Assembly (NCBI RefSeq): GCF_004054105.1
Contig: NZ_SBLC01000014.1
Location: 1 to 64,000 of the forward strand
Length of the DNA: 64,000 bases
Origin: Falsigemmobacter intermedius
Lineage (GTDB): Bacteria; Pseudomonadota; Alphaproteobacteria; Rhodobacterales; Rhodobacteraceae
Direction: 5' to 3'
Shown here: piece by piece, positions 35,983 through 44,481 of the stretch
How positions within the stretch are numbered: position 1 is the stretch's first letter
Layout: the number at the start of each line of letters is the position of its first letter
Notes under the pieces: model-generated
What the model was told of the DNA's origin: nothing
Seen by the model: only the letters and a program-made list of their open reading frames with translations
Database searches by the model: none
Program-made: the position numbers and the translations under genes

Positions 35983-36627
35983 TTATTTGGTTCCGAACAT
36001 CCGGTCGCCCGCATCCCCCAGGCCCGGCACGATATAGCCGTGGTCATCGAGATGGCTGTCGAGCGAAGCGGTGACGATCGGCACGTCGGGATGCGCGGCC
36101 TTCATGCGGGCGACACCTTCCGGCGAGGCGAGCAGGCAGAGGAAGATGATATTCTTCGCGCCTTTTTCTTTCAGCAGATCAATCGCCGCGACCGAGGAAT
36201 TGCCGGTGGCCAGCATCGGGTCCACCGCGATGGTCAGACGCTCATCGAGGTTTTCCGGCACTTTGCAGTAGTATTGCACCGGCAGCAGGGTCTCGGGATC
36301 ACGGTACATGCCCAGAAAGCCCACGCGGGCCGCCGGGATCAGCTCCAGAATGCCGTCCATCAGACCATTGCCCGCCCGCAGGATCGAGACCAGCGCGAGT
36401 TTTTTGCCCTCAATCGCCGGAGCATCCATCGCCATCATGGGCGTGTCGATTCGGCGGGTGGTCAGCGGCAGATTGCGGGTCACCTCATAGGCCAGCAGCA
36501 GCGAAATCTCACGCAGCAGGCGGCGGAACGAGGCGGTGGAGGTGTTTTTGTCCCGCATGATCGACAGCTTATGCTGCACCAGCGGATGAGACACGATGGT
36601 CAGATGCTCGGTGGTGTGGTCGGTCAT
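35983..36627 (-). CDS. upp: Uracil phosphoribosyltransferase
   Basis: The enzyme converts uracil and PRPP to UMP. The 214-residue product has the PRPP-binding motif [18 protein letters not shown], the uracil-binding [15 protein letters not shown] and the N-terminal [18 protein letters not shown], all typical of Upp. It is the last gene of a five-gene minus-strand salvage operon and overlaps add by 4 nt. Confidence 0.97.
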   Translation of the reverse strand: MTDHTTEHLTIVSHPLVQHKLSIMRDKNTSTASFRRLLREISLLLAYEVTRNLPLTTRRIDTPMMAMDAPAIEGKKLALVSILRAGNGLMDGILELIPAARVGFLGMYRDPETLLPVQYYCKVPENLDERLTIAVDPMLATGNSSVAAIDLLKEKGAKNIIFLCLLASPEGVARMKAAHPDVPIVTASLDSHLDDHGYIVPGLGDAGDRMFGTK

Positions 36628-37601
36628 GCGCGGATCTCCAGCTTCTTTAAAATACGGGCTTTGGTATCAGTGTCACAGAATGCCGCGTCAAGCGCGGTGT
36701 GACCAAGGCGCATAAACTGCCCCTCATCCCAGTCAAATGCGGCATGGAGTCCGTCATATTCACGCCTGAGTGTGGTGTGAAAAAACGGCGGATCATCGGT
36801 TGAGACGGTCACTTTCACCCCGCGCCGGTCCAGCTCGCTGATCGGATGGTGCCGCAGATCGGGATAAAGCCCGAGCGCGATGTTTGAGCCGGGGCAGACC
36901 TCAAGCGTGATTCCACGCTCTGCCAGCTCATCCACGAGGGCCAGATCCTCAATCGCCCGCACACCATGCCCGATGCGGCTGACCCGCAGATCCTTCAGCG
37001 CATCGCGGATTTCCTGCGGGCCGCGCCATTCCCCGGCATGGGTGGTCAGCCCCAGACCCGCTTCTCTCGCGCAGTCGAAAGACCAGGCGTAGTCTTTCTG
37101 CGCCCCCACCGTCTCATCGCCGCCCATGCCAAACCCCGTCACAAAGCGGCCCGCGGTTTCTGCCGCGCAAAGGGCCGCGCGTTTTGCACGCTCCGGCCCG
37201 AAGTGACGCACGCAGGTGACAATGCCGCGCAGTTCCGGCCCGCCCTGAGCGGCGACCTCTGCCGCGGCGTCTTCAATAGCCGCCAGATAGTCGCGCCAGG
37301 CACTCAGGTCTGAGCCGCCACAGAAATCGGGCGAGAGAAAGGTCTCGGCATAGATCACATCCGAGGCTGCCGCCTCTTCCAGAACGGCGCGGGTCAGCCG
37401 CCCATAGTCCTCCGGGCTTTGCAGCACAGAGGTTGCTGCCTCATAGACGGCCAGAAAGCCTTTGAAATCGCTGAATTTGTAGCCACCGACCTCATCGAAA
37501 ATTCCGCTGATATCGATATGGCGCCGCGCAGCCAGATCGCGGATGAACCCAGGAGGGGCCGCGCCTTCCAGATGCAGATGCAACTCTAACTTCGGGATCA
37601 C
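36624..37601 (-). CDS. add: Adenosine deaminase
   Basis: The zinc enzyme deaminates adenosine (or deoxyadenosine) to inosine. The 325-residue product has the first zinc-ligand pair [12 protein letters not shown] at residues 3-14, the catalytic [31 protein letters not shown] and STDDPPFF with the last Asp ligand. It is coupled on both sides: 4-nt overlap with deoB upstream and with upp downstream. Confidence 0.95.
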   Translation of the reverse strand: MIPKLELHLHLEGAAPPGFIRDLAARRHIDISGIFDEVGGYKFSDFKGFLAVYEAATSVLQSPEDYGRLTRAVLEEAAASDVIYAETFLSPDFCGGSDLSAWRDYLAAIEDAAAEVAAQGGPELRGIVTCVRHFGPERAKRAALCAAETAGRFVTGFGMGGDETVGAQKDYAWSFDCAREAGLGLTTHAGEWRGPQEIRDALKDLRVSRIGHGVRAIEDLALVDELAERGITLEVCPGSNIALGLYPDLRHHPISELDRRGVKVTVSTDDPPFFHTTLRREYDGLHAAFDWDEGQFMRLGHTALDAAFCDTDTKARILKKLEIRA

Positions 37602-38794
37602 AGAAAGCTCCTTCCGGGGCCGGGGTTATCCACGCCCAGATGGGCCGCGACGCAGGCCGCGACATCGACGAAACCGCAGTGCCCGAAGGCACCGGTGCCG
37701 ACGCCCGCGCAAAGCACCGGAACCCGCTCACGGGTGTGCTCGGTGCCGCGGAAACTGGGGTCATTGCCGTGATCGGCGGTAAAGATCGCCAGATCACCGG
37801 GGCGCAGCTTTGCGAGAAAGGCCCCGGCGCGGGTATCAAACCACTCCAGCGCACGGGCATAGCCCGCAACATCGCGGGTGTGGCCATAAAGCGTATCAAA
37901 TTCCACGAAATTCGCGAAAGTCAGCGAGCCCTCTTCGGCCTCATCTGCCAGCCGGATCAGATGGTCGGCCAGATCCGCATCGCCCTTTCCCTTATGCAGA
38001 TGCGAGACCCCGCGCATCGAGAAAATATCGCCGATTTTGCCGATGGCATGGGTCACCCGACCCGCCCCCGAGGCGCAGTCCAGAAGCGTGGGGCCTGGCG
38101 GCGCGATTGCATAATCACGCCGGTTGGGGGTGCGGCGGAAGTCCGTGGCCCCGCCCAGGAAGGGGCGCGCAATCACCCGGCCGACGCAACGCTCATGCAG
38201 CCAGGGGGCCAGCGCTTCGCAAAGCGCCAACAGCCGCTCAAGACCGAAATGCTCTTCATGCGCGGCAATCTGAAACACGCTGTCGACCGAGGTATAGCAG
38301 ATCGGCCAGCCGGTCCGCAGATGCTCTCCGGCAAGTTTCTCCAGGATGCGGAGGCCCGAAGAATGGCAGTTTCCCAAAATCCCGTCCGTTCCCGCCAGTT
38401 CGCAGACTTTGGCCACCAGATCAGGGGGAAAGGCAGGGGTCTCATCCGGGAAATACGTCCAGTCAAAGGGCACCGGAAGCCCGGCCAGTTCCCAATGACC
38501 CGAAGGGGTATCCTTGCCGCGCGACACCTCTGTTGCCGCGCCCCAGCGCCCCTGCGGTCGCGCCGAAAGCCCCGGCACGGGCTCTCCGCAGGCAAGCTTT
38601 GCCGCCTCGCCAAGACCAAGGCCATCCAGAACCGGCATCTTCAAAGGACCGCTGCGCCCTTCATCGGCGCGCCCCTCTGCGCAGGACTGTGCGATATGCA
38701 GCAGCGTATTCGCCCCCTCATCGCCAAAGGCCGCCGCGTCCGGCGCGCCGCCGATGCCCACCGAATCCATCACAATCAGAAAAGCCCGCGTCAT
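37598..38794 (-). CDS. deoB: Phosphopentomutase
   Basis: DeoB interconverts (deoxy)ribose 1-phosphate and 5-phosphate, linking nucleoside breakdown to central metabolism. The 398-residue product has the alkaline-phosphatase-superfamily metal motifs IVMDSVGIGGAPDA near the N-terminus, SVDSVFQIAAHEE and the ADHGNDPSFRGTEHTRE site near the C-terminus. It starts immediately after the deoA stop. Confidence 0.96.
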   Translation of the reverse strand: MTRAFLIVMDSVGIGGAPDAAAFGDEGANTLLHIAQSCAEGRADEGRSGPLKMPVLDGLGLGEAAKLACGEPVPGLSARPQGRWGAATEVSRGKDTPSGHWELAGLPVPFDWTYFPDETPAFPPDLVAKVCELAGTDGILGNCHSSGLRILEKLAGEHLRTGWPICYTSVDSVFQIAAHEEHFGLERLLALCEALAPWLHERCVGRVIARPFLGGATDFRRTPNRRDYAIAPPGPTLLDCASGAGRVTHAIGKIGDIFSMRGVSHLHKGKGDADLADHLIRLADEAEEGSLTFANFVEFDTLYGHTRDVAGYARALEWFDTRAGAFLAKLRPGDLAIFTADHGNDPSFRGTEHTRERVPVLCAGVGTGAFGHCGFVDVAACVAAHLGVDNPGPGRSFL

Positions 38795-40099
38795 TCAGAT
38801 GACCCGATCCTGCACCAGTTTCACCGCAGCGGGAGTGCCTGTCCGAAAGGCCTTTTGCAAGCGCGCAATCGCCGCCTGAGCCGAGGCCTCATCCGCCGCA
38901 TGGACCCTGCACAAGGGCTCTCCCGCCTGAACCTCAGTGCCAACGGGCAGGAGATCGCTCAGCCCCACGGCGGGGTTAAGGACATCGCTTTCTCGCAGGC
39001 GGCCGCCACCGAGATGCACCACCGTCTCACCAACCTCGCGGGTGTTGATGGCGCCGATCACGCCGCTGAAGGGCGAGGGACAGGGCAGGATCACCGGCGC
39101 TTTCGGCAGAAGATCGCCGTAACGCGACAGCAGATCCCGCGGGCCGCCCTGCGCCGCAACCATCCGGCCAAAGCGCTCCGCCGCGCGACCGGAGGCCAGG
39201 CTGTCACGGATCCGCGCCTGCCCCGCCGCGACTGTCTCTGCCGCGCCGCAAAGCGCCAGCAACTCACCCCCCAGCGCGATGGTCAGATCACGCAGCCGCG
39301 CGCTCTCTGCGCCTCCGGTCAGAAGATCCAGCGTTTCAACCACTTCCAGCGCGTTACCCGCCCTGGTGCAGAGGGGCTGGTCCATATCAGTGATCAGCGC
39401 CACCGTCGCACAGCCCGCCCCCTTCGCCGTCTGCACAAGGGCCCGGGCCAGCGCCCTGGCTGAGGCCGCATCGGGCAAAAACGCCCCCGAGCCGCATTTG
39501 ACGTCCAGAACCAGCGCCTCAAGCCCCGCTGCAAGCTTCTTTGACAGGATCGAGGCGGTGATCAGATCAATGCTCTCGACCGTGGCGGTGACATCGCGCA
39601 CCGCATAAAGCCGCCGGTCCGCCGGGGCCAGATCGCGGGAGGCCGCAACAATGGCCACACCCTCGCGGGCGGTGATGGCGCGAAACTCTGCCTCGTCCAA
39701 AGTGACCCGCAGACCGGGGATCGCCTCCAGCTTATCCAGCGTGCCGCCGGTGTGTCCAAGCCCCCTGCCCGAGATCATCGGCACAAAGACGCCACAATCC
39801 GCCAGCGCGGGAGCCAGCGCCAGAGAGACCACATCCCCGACGCCGCCGGTCGAATGTTTATCGACAACTGGTCCCGGCAGATCCCAGCGCAAAATCCGGC
39901 CACTGTCGCGCATGGCCTCTGTCAGCGCCACGCGCCCCGCCTCCGTGAGGCCACGCAGCAGCACCGCCATGGCAAAAGCACCGGCCTGGGCCTCCGAGAC
40001 CTCCCCCGAGGCGAGGCCCGCCGCAAACCAGCGCAGATCCGCGGCCGATGGCTCAGCCCCGTCGCGCAGAGCCGCGATGATGGAGCGGGCCGACGTCAT
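38795..40099 (-). CDS. deoA: Thymidine phosphorylase
   Basis: DeoA phosphorolyses thymidine or deoxyuridine to the base and deoxyribose 1-phosphate. The 434-residue product contains the phosphate-binding KHSTGGVGDVVSLALAP signature near residue 80, SGRGLGHTGGTLDKLEAIPG and the C-terminal PYNP domain. It is joined to cdd by a 4-nt overlap and to deoB without a gap. Confidence 0.96.
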   Translation of the reverse strand: MTSARSIIAALRDGAEPSAADLRWFAAGLASGEVSEAQAGAFAMAVLLRGLTEAGRVALTEAMRDSGRILRWDLPGPVVDKHSTGGVGDVVSLALAPALADCGVFVPMISGRGLGHTGGTLDKLEAIPGLRVTLDEAEFRAITAREGVAIVAASRDLAPADRRLYAVRDVTATVESIDLITASILSKKLAAGLEALVLDVKCGSGAFLPDAASARALARALVQTAKGAGCATVALITDMDQPLCTRAGNALEVVETLDLLTGGAESARLRDLTIALGGELLALCGAAETVAAGQARIRDSLASGRAAERFGRMVAAQGGPRDLLSRYGDLLPKAPVILPCPSPFSGVIGAINTREVGETVVHLGGGRLRESDVLNPAVGLSDLLPVGTEVQAGEPLCRVHAADEASAQAAIARLQKAFRTGTPAAVKLVQDRVI

Positions 40100-40488
40100 C
40101 GCGCCGCCATATGCGCAACGCCGAAGGCACCGGGCAGAAGCTCCCCAATGGTGGTCTGCCGGGCGGCTCCATCGGTTGTGCAGAGCGTCACAGGCACCTC
40201 CGGCCCGCCGAATTCCGCAAGCTTCTGGCGGCAGCCGCCGCAGGGGGGGACCGGACGGGGGCTTTCGGCAATGACCAGAGCCTCAATCAGCCGCGTCTCG
40301 CCGGCCGCGACCATGGCAGCAATCGCCCCGGCCTCAGCGCAGGTCCCTTCCGGATAGGCAGCGTTTTCCACATTACAGCCACGATAGATCACCCCGGAGG
40401 CGCCACGCACCGCCGCCCCCACCCGAAAGCCCGAATAGGGCGCCCAGGCATTCAGTCGCACCTCGCTTGCCGCCTGCAAAAGTGACAT
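40096..40488 (-). CDS. cdd: Cytidine deaminase
   Basis: This zinc-dependent tetrameric enzyme deaminates cytidine and deoxycytidine. The 130-residue protein has WAPYSGFRVGAAV, NVENAAYPEGTCAEAGAI with the Cys-Ala-Glu catalytic zinc site, and PCGGCRQKLAEF with the other two Cys ligands. The ATG at 40488 has GGGGGAAG upstream and gives the usual length; a start at 40539 would add 17 unrelated residues. It is the first gene of the cdd-deoA-deoB-add-upp operon. Confidence 0.95.
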   Translation of the reverse strand: MSLLQAASEVRLNAWAPYSGFRVGAAVRGASGVIYRGCNVENAAYPEGTCAEAGAIAAMVAAGETRLIEALVIAESPRPVPPCGGCRQKLAEFGGPEVPVTLCTTDGAARQTTIGELLPGAFGVAHMAAR

Positions 40489-40577
40489 TGCTTCCCCCAT
40501 CGAACTGATCGCACAAGACTGCCTGCGGGGCGGGGTCATGTCCAGCGCGGCGCGGGGTCCTGCGCGATCAGGGCCGC

Positions 40578-41043
40578 TTACTGCAGGTCCCGCAGCGCAA
40601 CGGCCCGCGCGGTCAGCAGCGCAGCACCCAGAGCCACCTTTTCACGGTAGCGCCGGTTCAACCCTGCACGGGCGAGTTTGAGGGACTGCAAAAAGAGCCG
40701 CGCCGCCAGCGAGCGGGCCCGGATCTCAGAAGTGACCGTCAGGCGGCAGTGCGCGGGCGAAAGCGGCAGAAGTTCAAGCCGCAGGGTGCCTTCCGCGGCT
40801 TTGCCGGTGATCTCAAAGGCCAGAAGCTCCGGCGCCAGAACCTGGGCCACGCGCATTTCCACCTCTCTCACCCGCTGGCGGAAGCGGAACTCCGTTTTCC
40901 AGGCAGGCGCGTCCCCGCGCTCAAGCCGCTTCAGTCTGGCACCGCGGGCGCGGGCTTCGGCCACAAGACCCTCGATGTCAGAGAGCCACCGCCCAGACAT
41001 CCGCCAGAGGTGCCCCGATTTCCTCACTGGTGATGAATTTCAT
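40578..41043 (-). pseudogene. Frameshifted SRPBCC (START-like) domain gene
   Basis: An ATG at 41043 with a strong GGAGCAGAG ribosome-binding site starts MKFITSEEIGAPLADVWAV, the standard SRPBCC N-terminus, but hits a stop seven codons further along. The remaining domain (LSDIEGLVAEARARG... to LRDLQ) continues in another frame, open from a weak GTG at 41027. Removing one base near 40984-40988 (GTGGCTCTC to GTGCTCTC on the minus strand) would give a continuous product of 154 residues. The interval (466 bp) is not a multiple of 3 for that reason. It is either a recent pseudogene or a sequencing error. Confidence 0.8.
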
Positions 41044-41069
41044 CTCTGCTCCTGCTGTGTTGGGCAACG

Positions 41070-41090
41070 TCTGAGGGGATGCCCCCCAGA
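41070..41090 (-). terminator. Weak hairpin after nudC
   Basis: TCTGAGGGG (41070-41078) pairs with CCCCCCAGA (41082-41090) with one mismatch. It lies 19 nt beyond the nudC stop and lacks a T run. Confidence 0.3.
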
Positions 41091-41108
41091 GTTTGTCGCT
41101 GAGGTCTT

Positions 41109-42077
41109 TCAATCCAGTGAATCAGCCACCCAGGCCTGCATCAGAAAATGCGCAATGGCCCCCCTGCGGGCGCCTTTGACCACCGGATGGCGGCCTGCCA
41201 GCACCTCGACCATCTCTTCCCGACTGATCCAGAGCGCATGTTCCAGCTCCTGCGGGTCGATGTCGATCTCTTCGCTGGTGGCCTCACCATGACAGCCCAG
41301 CATCAGCGAAGCCGGGAAAGGCCAGGGCTGGCTGGCCAGATAGCGCACCGCCCCCACCCGGATGCCCGCTTCCTCAAAGACCTCACGGCGCACCGCCGCC
41401 TCAAGGGTCTCGCCCGGCTCAATAAAGCCCGCGAGCAGCGAATACATGCCCGCCGGCCAGCCGCGGGAACGCCCGAGCAGCAGATTGTCCCCCCGCGTGA
41501 CCAGCATAATCGCCACCGGATCGGTGCGCGGGAAATGCGAGGCCCCGCAGGCGCCGCAATTGCGCTGCCAGCCTGCAACCGCCGCCTCAGAGGGCTGACC
41601 ACAGCGGGCACAAAAGCCGTGGCTGCGGTGCCATTCAAAAAGCCCCCGCGCCGTCGCCGCAATCTCAGCATCAAGCGGAGAGAGCGAGGTCATCACCCCG
41701 CGCAACTCGGTAAAGCGGTGATCTCCCGGCAGATCCGGGTGCGACTGCTCGCCCGGGTCGAAAAAGGCCACCTCTGCCGCCGCATCCACCCCCGTCGGCT
41801 GAAAGCCCGAAAGCTCTGCGGCATAGATCGCGCGCTCCTCCACCTGGCCGAGATAGAGCCACAGCCCCGCATCCCGCAGAGCCGGATGATCGACCGGCAA
41901 AAGCCCGAGCGCATCACGCCCCTCGCCCGCGATCAGCGGCTTGCCGCGCCAGACCGGCAGCACGCGGCTGGACGGGGCCGTCCGCAGGATCCGCTGGCGG
42001 GTCTCATCGCCGCGCAGCCAGGCCGCACGATCAAGCCCCCCAAGCCCTCCGAAAGTCACTGTTTCTGCCGCGCGCAT
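41109..42077 (-). CDS. nudC: NAD(+) diphosphatase
   Basis: The enzyme hydrolyses NADH/NAD to NMN(H) and AMP and may remove NAD caps from RNA. The 322-residue product has a C4 zinc ribbon (CARCGQ and CGACGASHF), the Nudix box GFIEPGETLEAAVRREVFEEAGI, in which GX5EX7REUXEEXG is complete, and the NudC-specific SQPWPFP motif 10 residues after it. The N-terminal beta domain of about 150 residues is also typical. Confidence 0.95.
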   Translation of the reverse strand: MRAAETVTFGGLGGLDRAAWLRGDETRQRILRTAPSSRVLPVWRGKPLIAGEGRDALGLLPVDHPALRDAGLWLYLGQVEERAIYAAELSGFQPTGVDAAAEVAFFDPGEQSHPDLPGDHRFTELRGVMTSLSPLDAEIAATARGLFEWHRSHGFCARCGQPSEAAVAGWQRNCGACGASHFPRTDPVAIMLVTRGDNLLLGRSRGWPAGMYSLLAGFIEPGETLEAAVRREVFEEAGIRVGAVRYLASQPWPFPASLMLGCHGEATSEEIDIDPQELEHALWISREEMVEVLAGRHPVVKGARRGAIAHFLMQAWVADSLD

Positions 42078-42217
42078 CCGGCTCTCTCCCCATCCCTTTT
42101 CGCCAGTGATTACATGCTATGGAAACCGCGAAAAGGGCAGCTCTGTCACAGCGGAGCCGAATTTGGCGCAGGCCTGAGGCAAAATGTTGCATGAGCGCAA
42201 CTCTGAGGGGTAACTTT

Positions 42218-42247
42218 TTGACAATACCGCCTTCGAACTGCTAACGC
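42218..42247 (+). promoter_or_regulatory. Sigma70-like promoter of the cpdB-like gene
   Basis: A perfect -35 TTGACA (42218-42223) and an 18-bp spacer lead to TAACGC (42242-42247). A GTTGC/GCAAC inverted repeat at 42186-42201 lies 17 bp upstream and could be an operator. Confidence 0.5.
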
Positions 42248-42304
42248 GAAGGATAAATTGGACAAATCATTCCCTTGTACTCCAATAAGCTACCAGGCAA
42301 GCGC

Positions 42305-44206
42305 GTGAACCCAAGCCTAACCTCATCCCCGGAGCCGCTGCGTTGCAATCTCACGATTCTGGCAACCAGCGATCTGCACCTTCAGCTCTGCCCATGGGAT
42401 TATTACGCAAACCGCGCGGCGCCGGGCACGGGGCTGGCTGCGGTCTCGGGGACGATTTCGGATCTGCGGGCGAAATTTACCAACACGCTGCTGGTGGATA
42501 ACGGCGATTTCCTTCAGGGCTCGGCCCTTGGGGATGCCTTGCTGGCAAAAAGCGCCGAGGAGACGCGGATCCATCCGATGATCGCGGCGATGAATCTTGC
42601 GGGCTATGACGCGGTCTCGCTGGGAAACCATGATTTCGACTATGGCCTCGGCGTCCTGAGCGAGGCGCTGGCAGAGGCGAAATTCCCCGCCCTCTGCGCC
42701 AATCTGACCGGCACCGGCCGGGCGGCCGTACCCCATGCGGGATGGACGATCCTGCACCGTCAGGTGACCGACAGCCAGGGCAACAGCAGCCTGATGCGGA
42801 TTGGCCTCTTTGGCGTGACGCCGCCGCAGGTGATGATCTGGAATCAGCCCAAACTTGCAGGCCGGATGGTGGCGCGCGGGATGATCTCCGCCGCGCAGGA
42901 TGCTGTGGCGGCGATGCAGAAAGTGGGCGTCGATCTGATCGTCGGGCTCTGCCACTGCGGGATCGGCACGGCCGGGGTCGGGGATGATGAGGAAAACGCA
43001 GGCCTCGCCATCGCGGCCCTGCCGGGGGTGGATGCGCTTGTCACCGGCCATACCCATGATGTCTTCCCCGGACCGGATTTCGCCGCCACTCCGGGAGCAG
43101 ACGTCGCTGCGGGCACTCTGGCAGGCAAGGCCGCCTGCATGCCGGGCTTCGGTGCCAGCCACATCGGCCTTTTGCATCTGACACTCGCGCCGCGCGCTGA
43201 GGGGGGCTGGCAGCTGCTGCAGGGACGCGGAGAGACGCTGCCCCTGACGCCGCCCCGCCCGGGCGGGCCGCCGCCCGAACTCACCTTCCGCGAGGCCTGC
43301 GCCGCCTCACCCGGACTGCGGCCGGAATTTGCAACGCTCTGCCTTCAGGCCCATGAGGCAACCGTCAGCCATCTCGACCGCGCGGTCGGGCGCAGCGAAA
43401 GCCGGCTTTTCAGCTATTTCGCCATGACCGGGGACTGCCCCGTCACCTGCCTCGTGACCGATGCGATGCTGTGGTATCTCAAAAGCCGCCTGCCCCCGGC
43501 AGAGCGCGGCACGGCACGGCTGCTGGCCGCGGCCTCGCCCTGGCGGGCGGGCGGGCGGCGCGGGCCCACGCATTATACGCATCTGATGCCAGGTCCGGTG
43601 CTGGCACGGGATGTGGCAGCCCTTTGCCCCTTCCCGGATGAGCTGCGCGCTCTGCGTCTGACGGGGCGCGAGCTGACCGACTGGCTGGAGCATTCGGCGC
43701 GGGCTTTCAACACCATCCCGCCTGGCAGCCGCGATCTGTCGCTGCTGGCCGATGACTGGGCGAGCTATAACTTCGATGTCATCCGCGGCCTGACCTATGA
43801 GATTGATCTCAGCGGCACCGGGCCCCGTATCCGTAATCTGCGCTGCGAAGGGCGGGACGTCTGCGACAGCGACAGTTTCCTGCTGGCCACCACCTCTTAT
43901 CGCGCGGCGGGGGGCGGCGGGTTTCCTGCCACCGGCCCCGGCGGGCGGGTGCTGTTTGACACCGCTCTGACCATCGGCCGCATCGTCGAGGAATTCCTCA
44001 GCCGCAATGGCCCCTACCGGGCGGAAGACACCACGCCCTGGTCGCTGGCCCCTATCCCGCAGGCCACCGCCATCTTTGAAACCGGACCCTGTGCTAAGGC
44101 TCTGCTGCCCCGTCCGGGATTTGAAAGCCTGGGCGATGGTCCGGACGGATTTTTGCGGCTGCGAATGAACATGGAAGAAATCCGCCCCTTGCATCCCGCC
44201 GCCTGA
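42305..44206 (+). CDS. 2',3'-cyclic-nucleotide 2'-phosphodiesterase / 3'-nucleotidase-like metallophosphoesterase
   Basis: The product is a CpdB/UshA-type enzyme of about 633 residues. The metallophosphatase core has the metal motifs ILATSDLHL, LVDNGDFLQG, SLGNHDFDYG, GLCHCGIGT and TGHTHDVFPG. The C-terminal 5'-nucleotidase domain has the substrate-binding region SFLLATTSYRAAGGGGFP. No signal peptide is present, so it may be cytosolic, unlike the periplasmic E. coli enzyme. The start is uncertain: GTG 42305 is used, TTG 42275 is also in frame, and neither has a clear ribosome-binding site. Its last codons carry the ffs promoter. Confidence 0.88.
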   Translation: MNPSLTSSPEPLRCNLTILATSDLHLQLCPWDYYANRAAPGTGLAAVSGTISDLRAKFTNTLLVDNGDFLQGSALGDALLAKSAEETRIHPMIAAMNLAGYDAVSLGNHDFDYGLGVLSEALAEAKFPALCANLTGTGRAAVPHAGWTILHRQVTDSQGNSSLMRIGLFGVTPPQVMIWNQPKLAGRMVARGMISAAQDAVAAMQKVGVDLIVGLCHCGIGTAGVGDDEENAGLAIAALPGVDALVTGHTHDVFPGPDFAATPGADVAAGTLAGKAACMPGFGASHIGLLHLTLAPRAEGGWQLLQGRGETLPLTPPRPGGPPPELTFREACAASPGLRPEFATLCLQAHEATVSHLDRAVGRSESRLFSYFAMTGDCPVTCLVTDAMLWYLKSRLPPAERGTARLLAAASPWRAGGRRGPTHYTHLMPGPVLARDVAALCPFPDELRALRLTGRELTDWLEHSARAFNTIPPGSRDLSLLADDWASYNFDVIRGLTYEIDLSGTGPRIRNLRCEGRDVCDSDSFLLATTSYRAAGGGGFPATGPGGRVLFDTALTIGRIVEEFLSRNGPYRAEDTTPWSLAPIPQATAIFETGPCAKALLPRPGFESLGDGPDGFLRLRMNMEEIRPLHPAA

Positions 44207-44217
44207 CAGCGTATCTG
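44189..44217 (+). promoter_or_regulatory. Promoter of the SRP RNA gene, inside the upstream coding region
   Basis: TTGCAT (44189-44194), a 17-bp spacer, then TATCTG (44212-44217). Transcription would start about 7 nt later, matching the predicted RNA 5' end. The -35 box overlaps the last codons of the phosphodiesterase gene. Confidence 0.65.
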
Positions 44218-44223
44218 CAGCGT

Positions 44224-44320
44224 CGAGAGGCTGGCGCGGGCAGGCGCCTCGCCAACCCGGTCAGGTCCGGAAGGAAGCAGCCGTAACGAGCCCCGTCTGG
44301 GTCGATGTCCGGTCTCTCAC
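44224..44320 (+). ncRNA. ffs: Signal recognition particle 4.5S RNA
   Basis: The conserved SRP core (GGTCAGGTCCGGAAGGAAGC, then AGCCGTAACGAGC) is present at about 44259-44291. The ends pair (GAGAG at 44225-44229 with CTCTC at 44314-44318), giving the single long hairpin of about 97 nt expected for the small bacterial SRP RNA. It is the RNA of the co-translational membrane targeting particle with Ffh. Ends are accurate to a few bases. Confidence 0.95.
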
Positions 44321-44481
44321 CTATCTCCCCTCTGCTTTGATCTCTCAGGGTTTACCCCCTTACCCTGCGTCAGGCGGGCGGCATTCGTGCCGGATCCGGC
44401 CGTGGCCCATTGACGCATATGGGGCGCGCCACCTATCTCCCGACAGTCTGATTGCAAGATCGCCTGCGGAGAACGCCTGGA

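Noticed and set aside
37640-39463. 607-codon frame on the plus strand across deoB and deoA
   Set aside because: It spans two real genes on the opposite strand and is Arg/Ala/Gln-rich with no recognisable domain.
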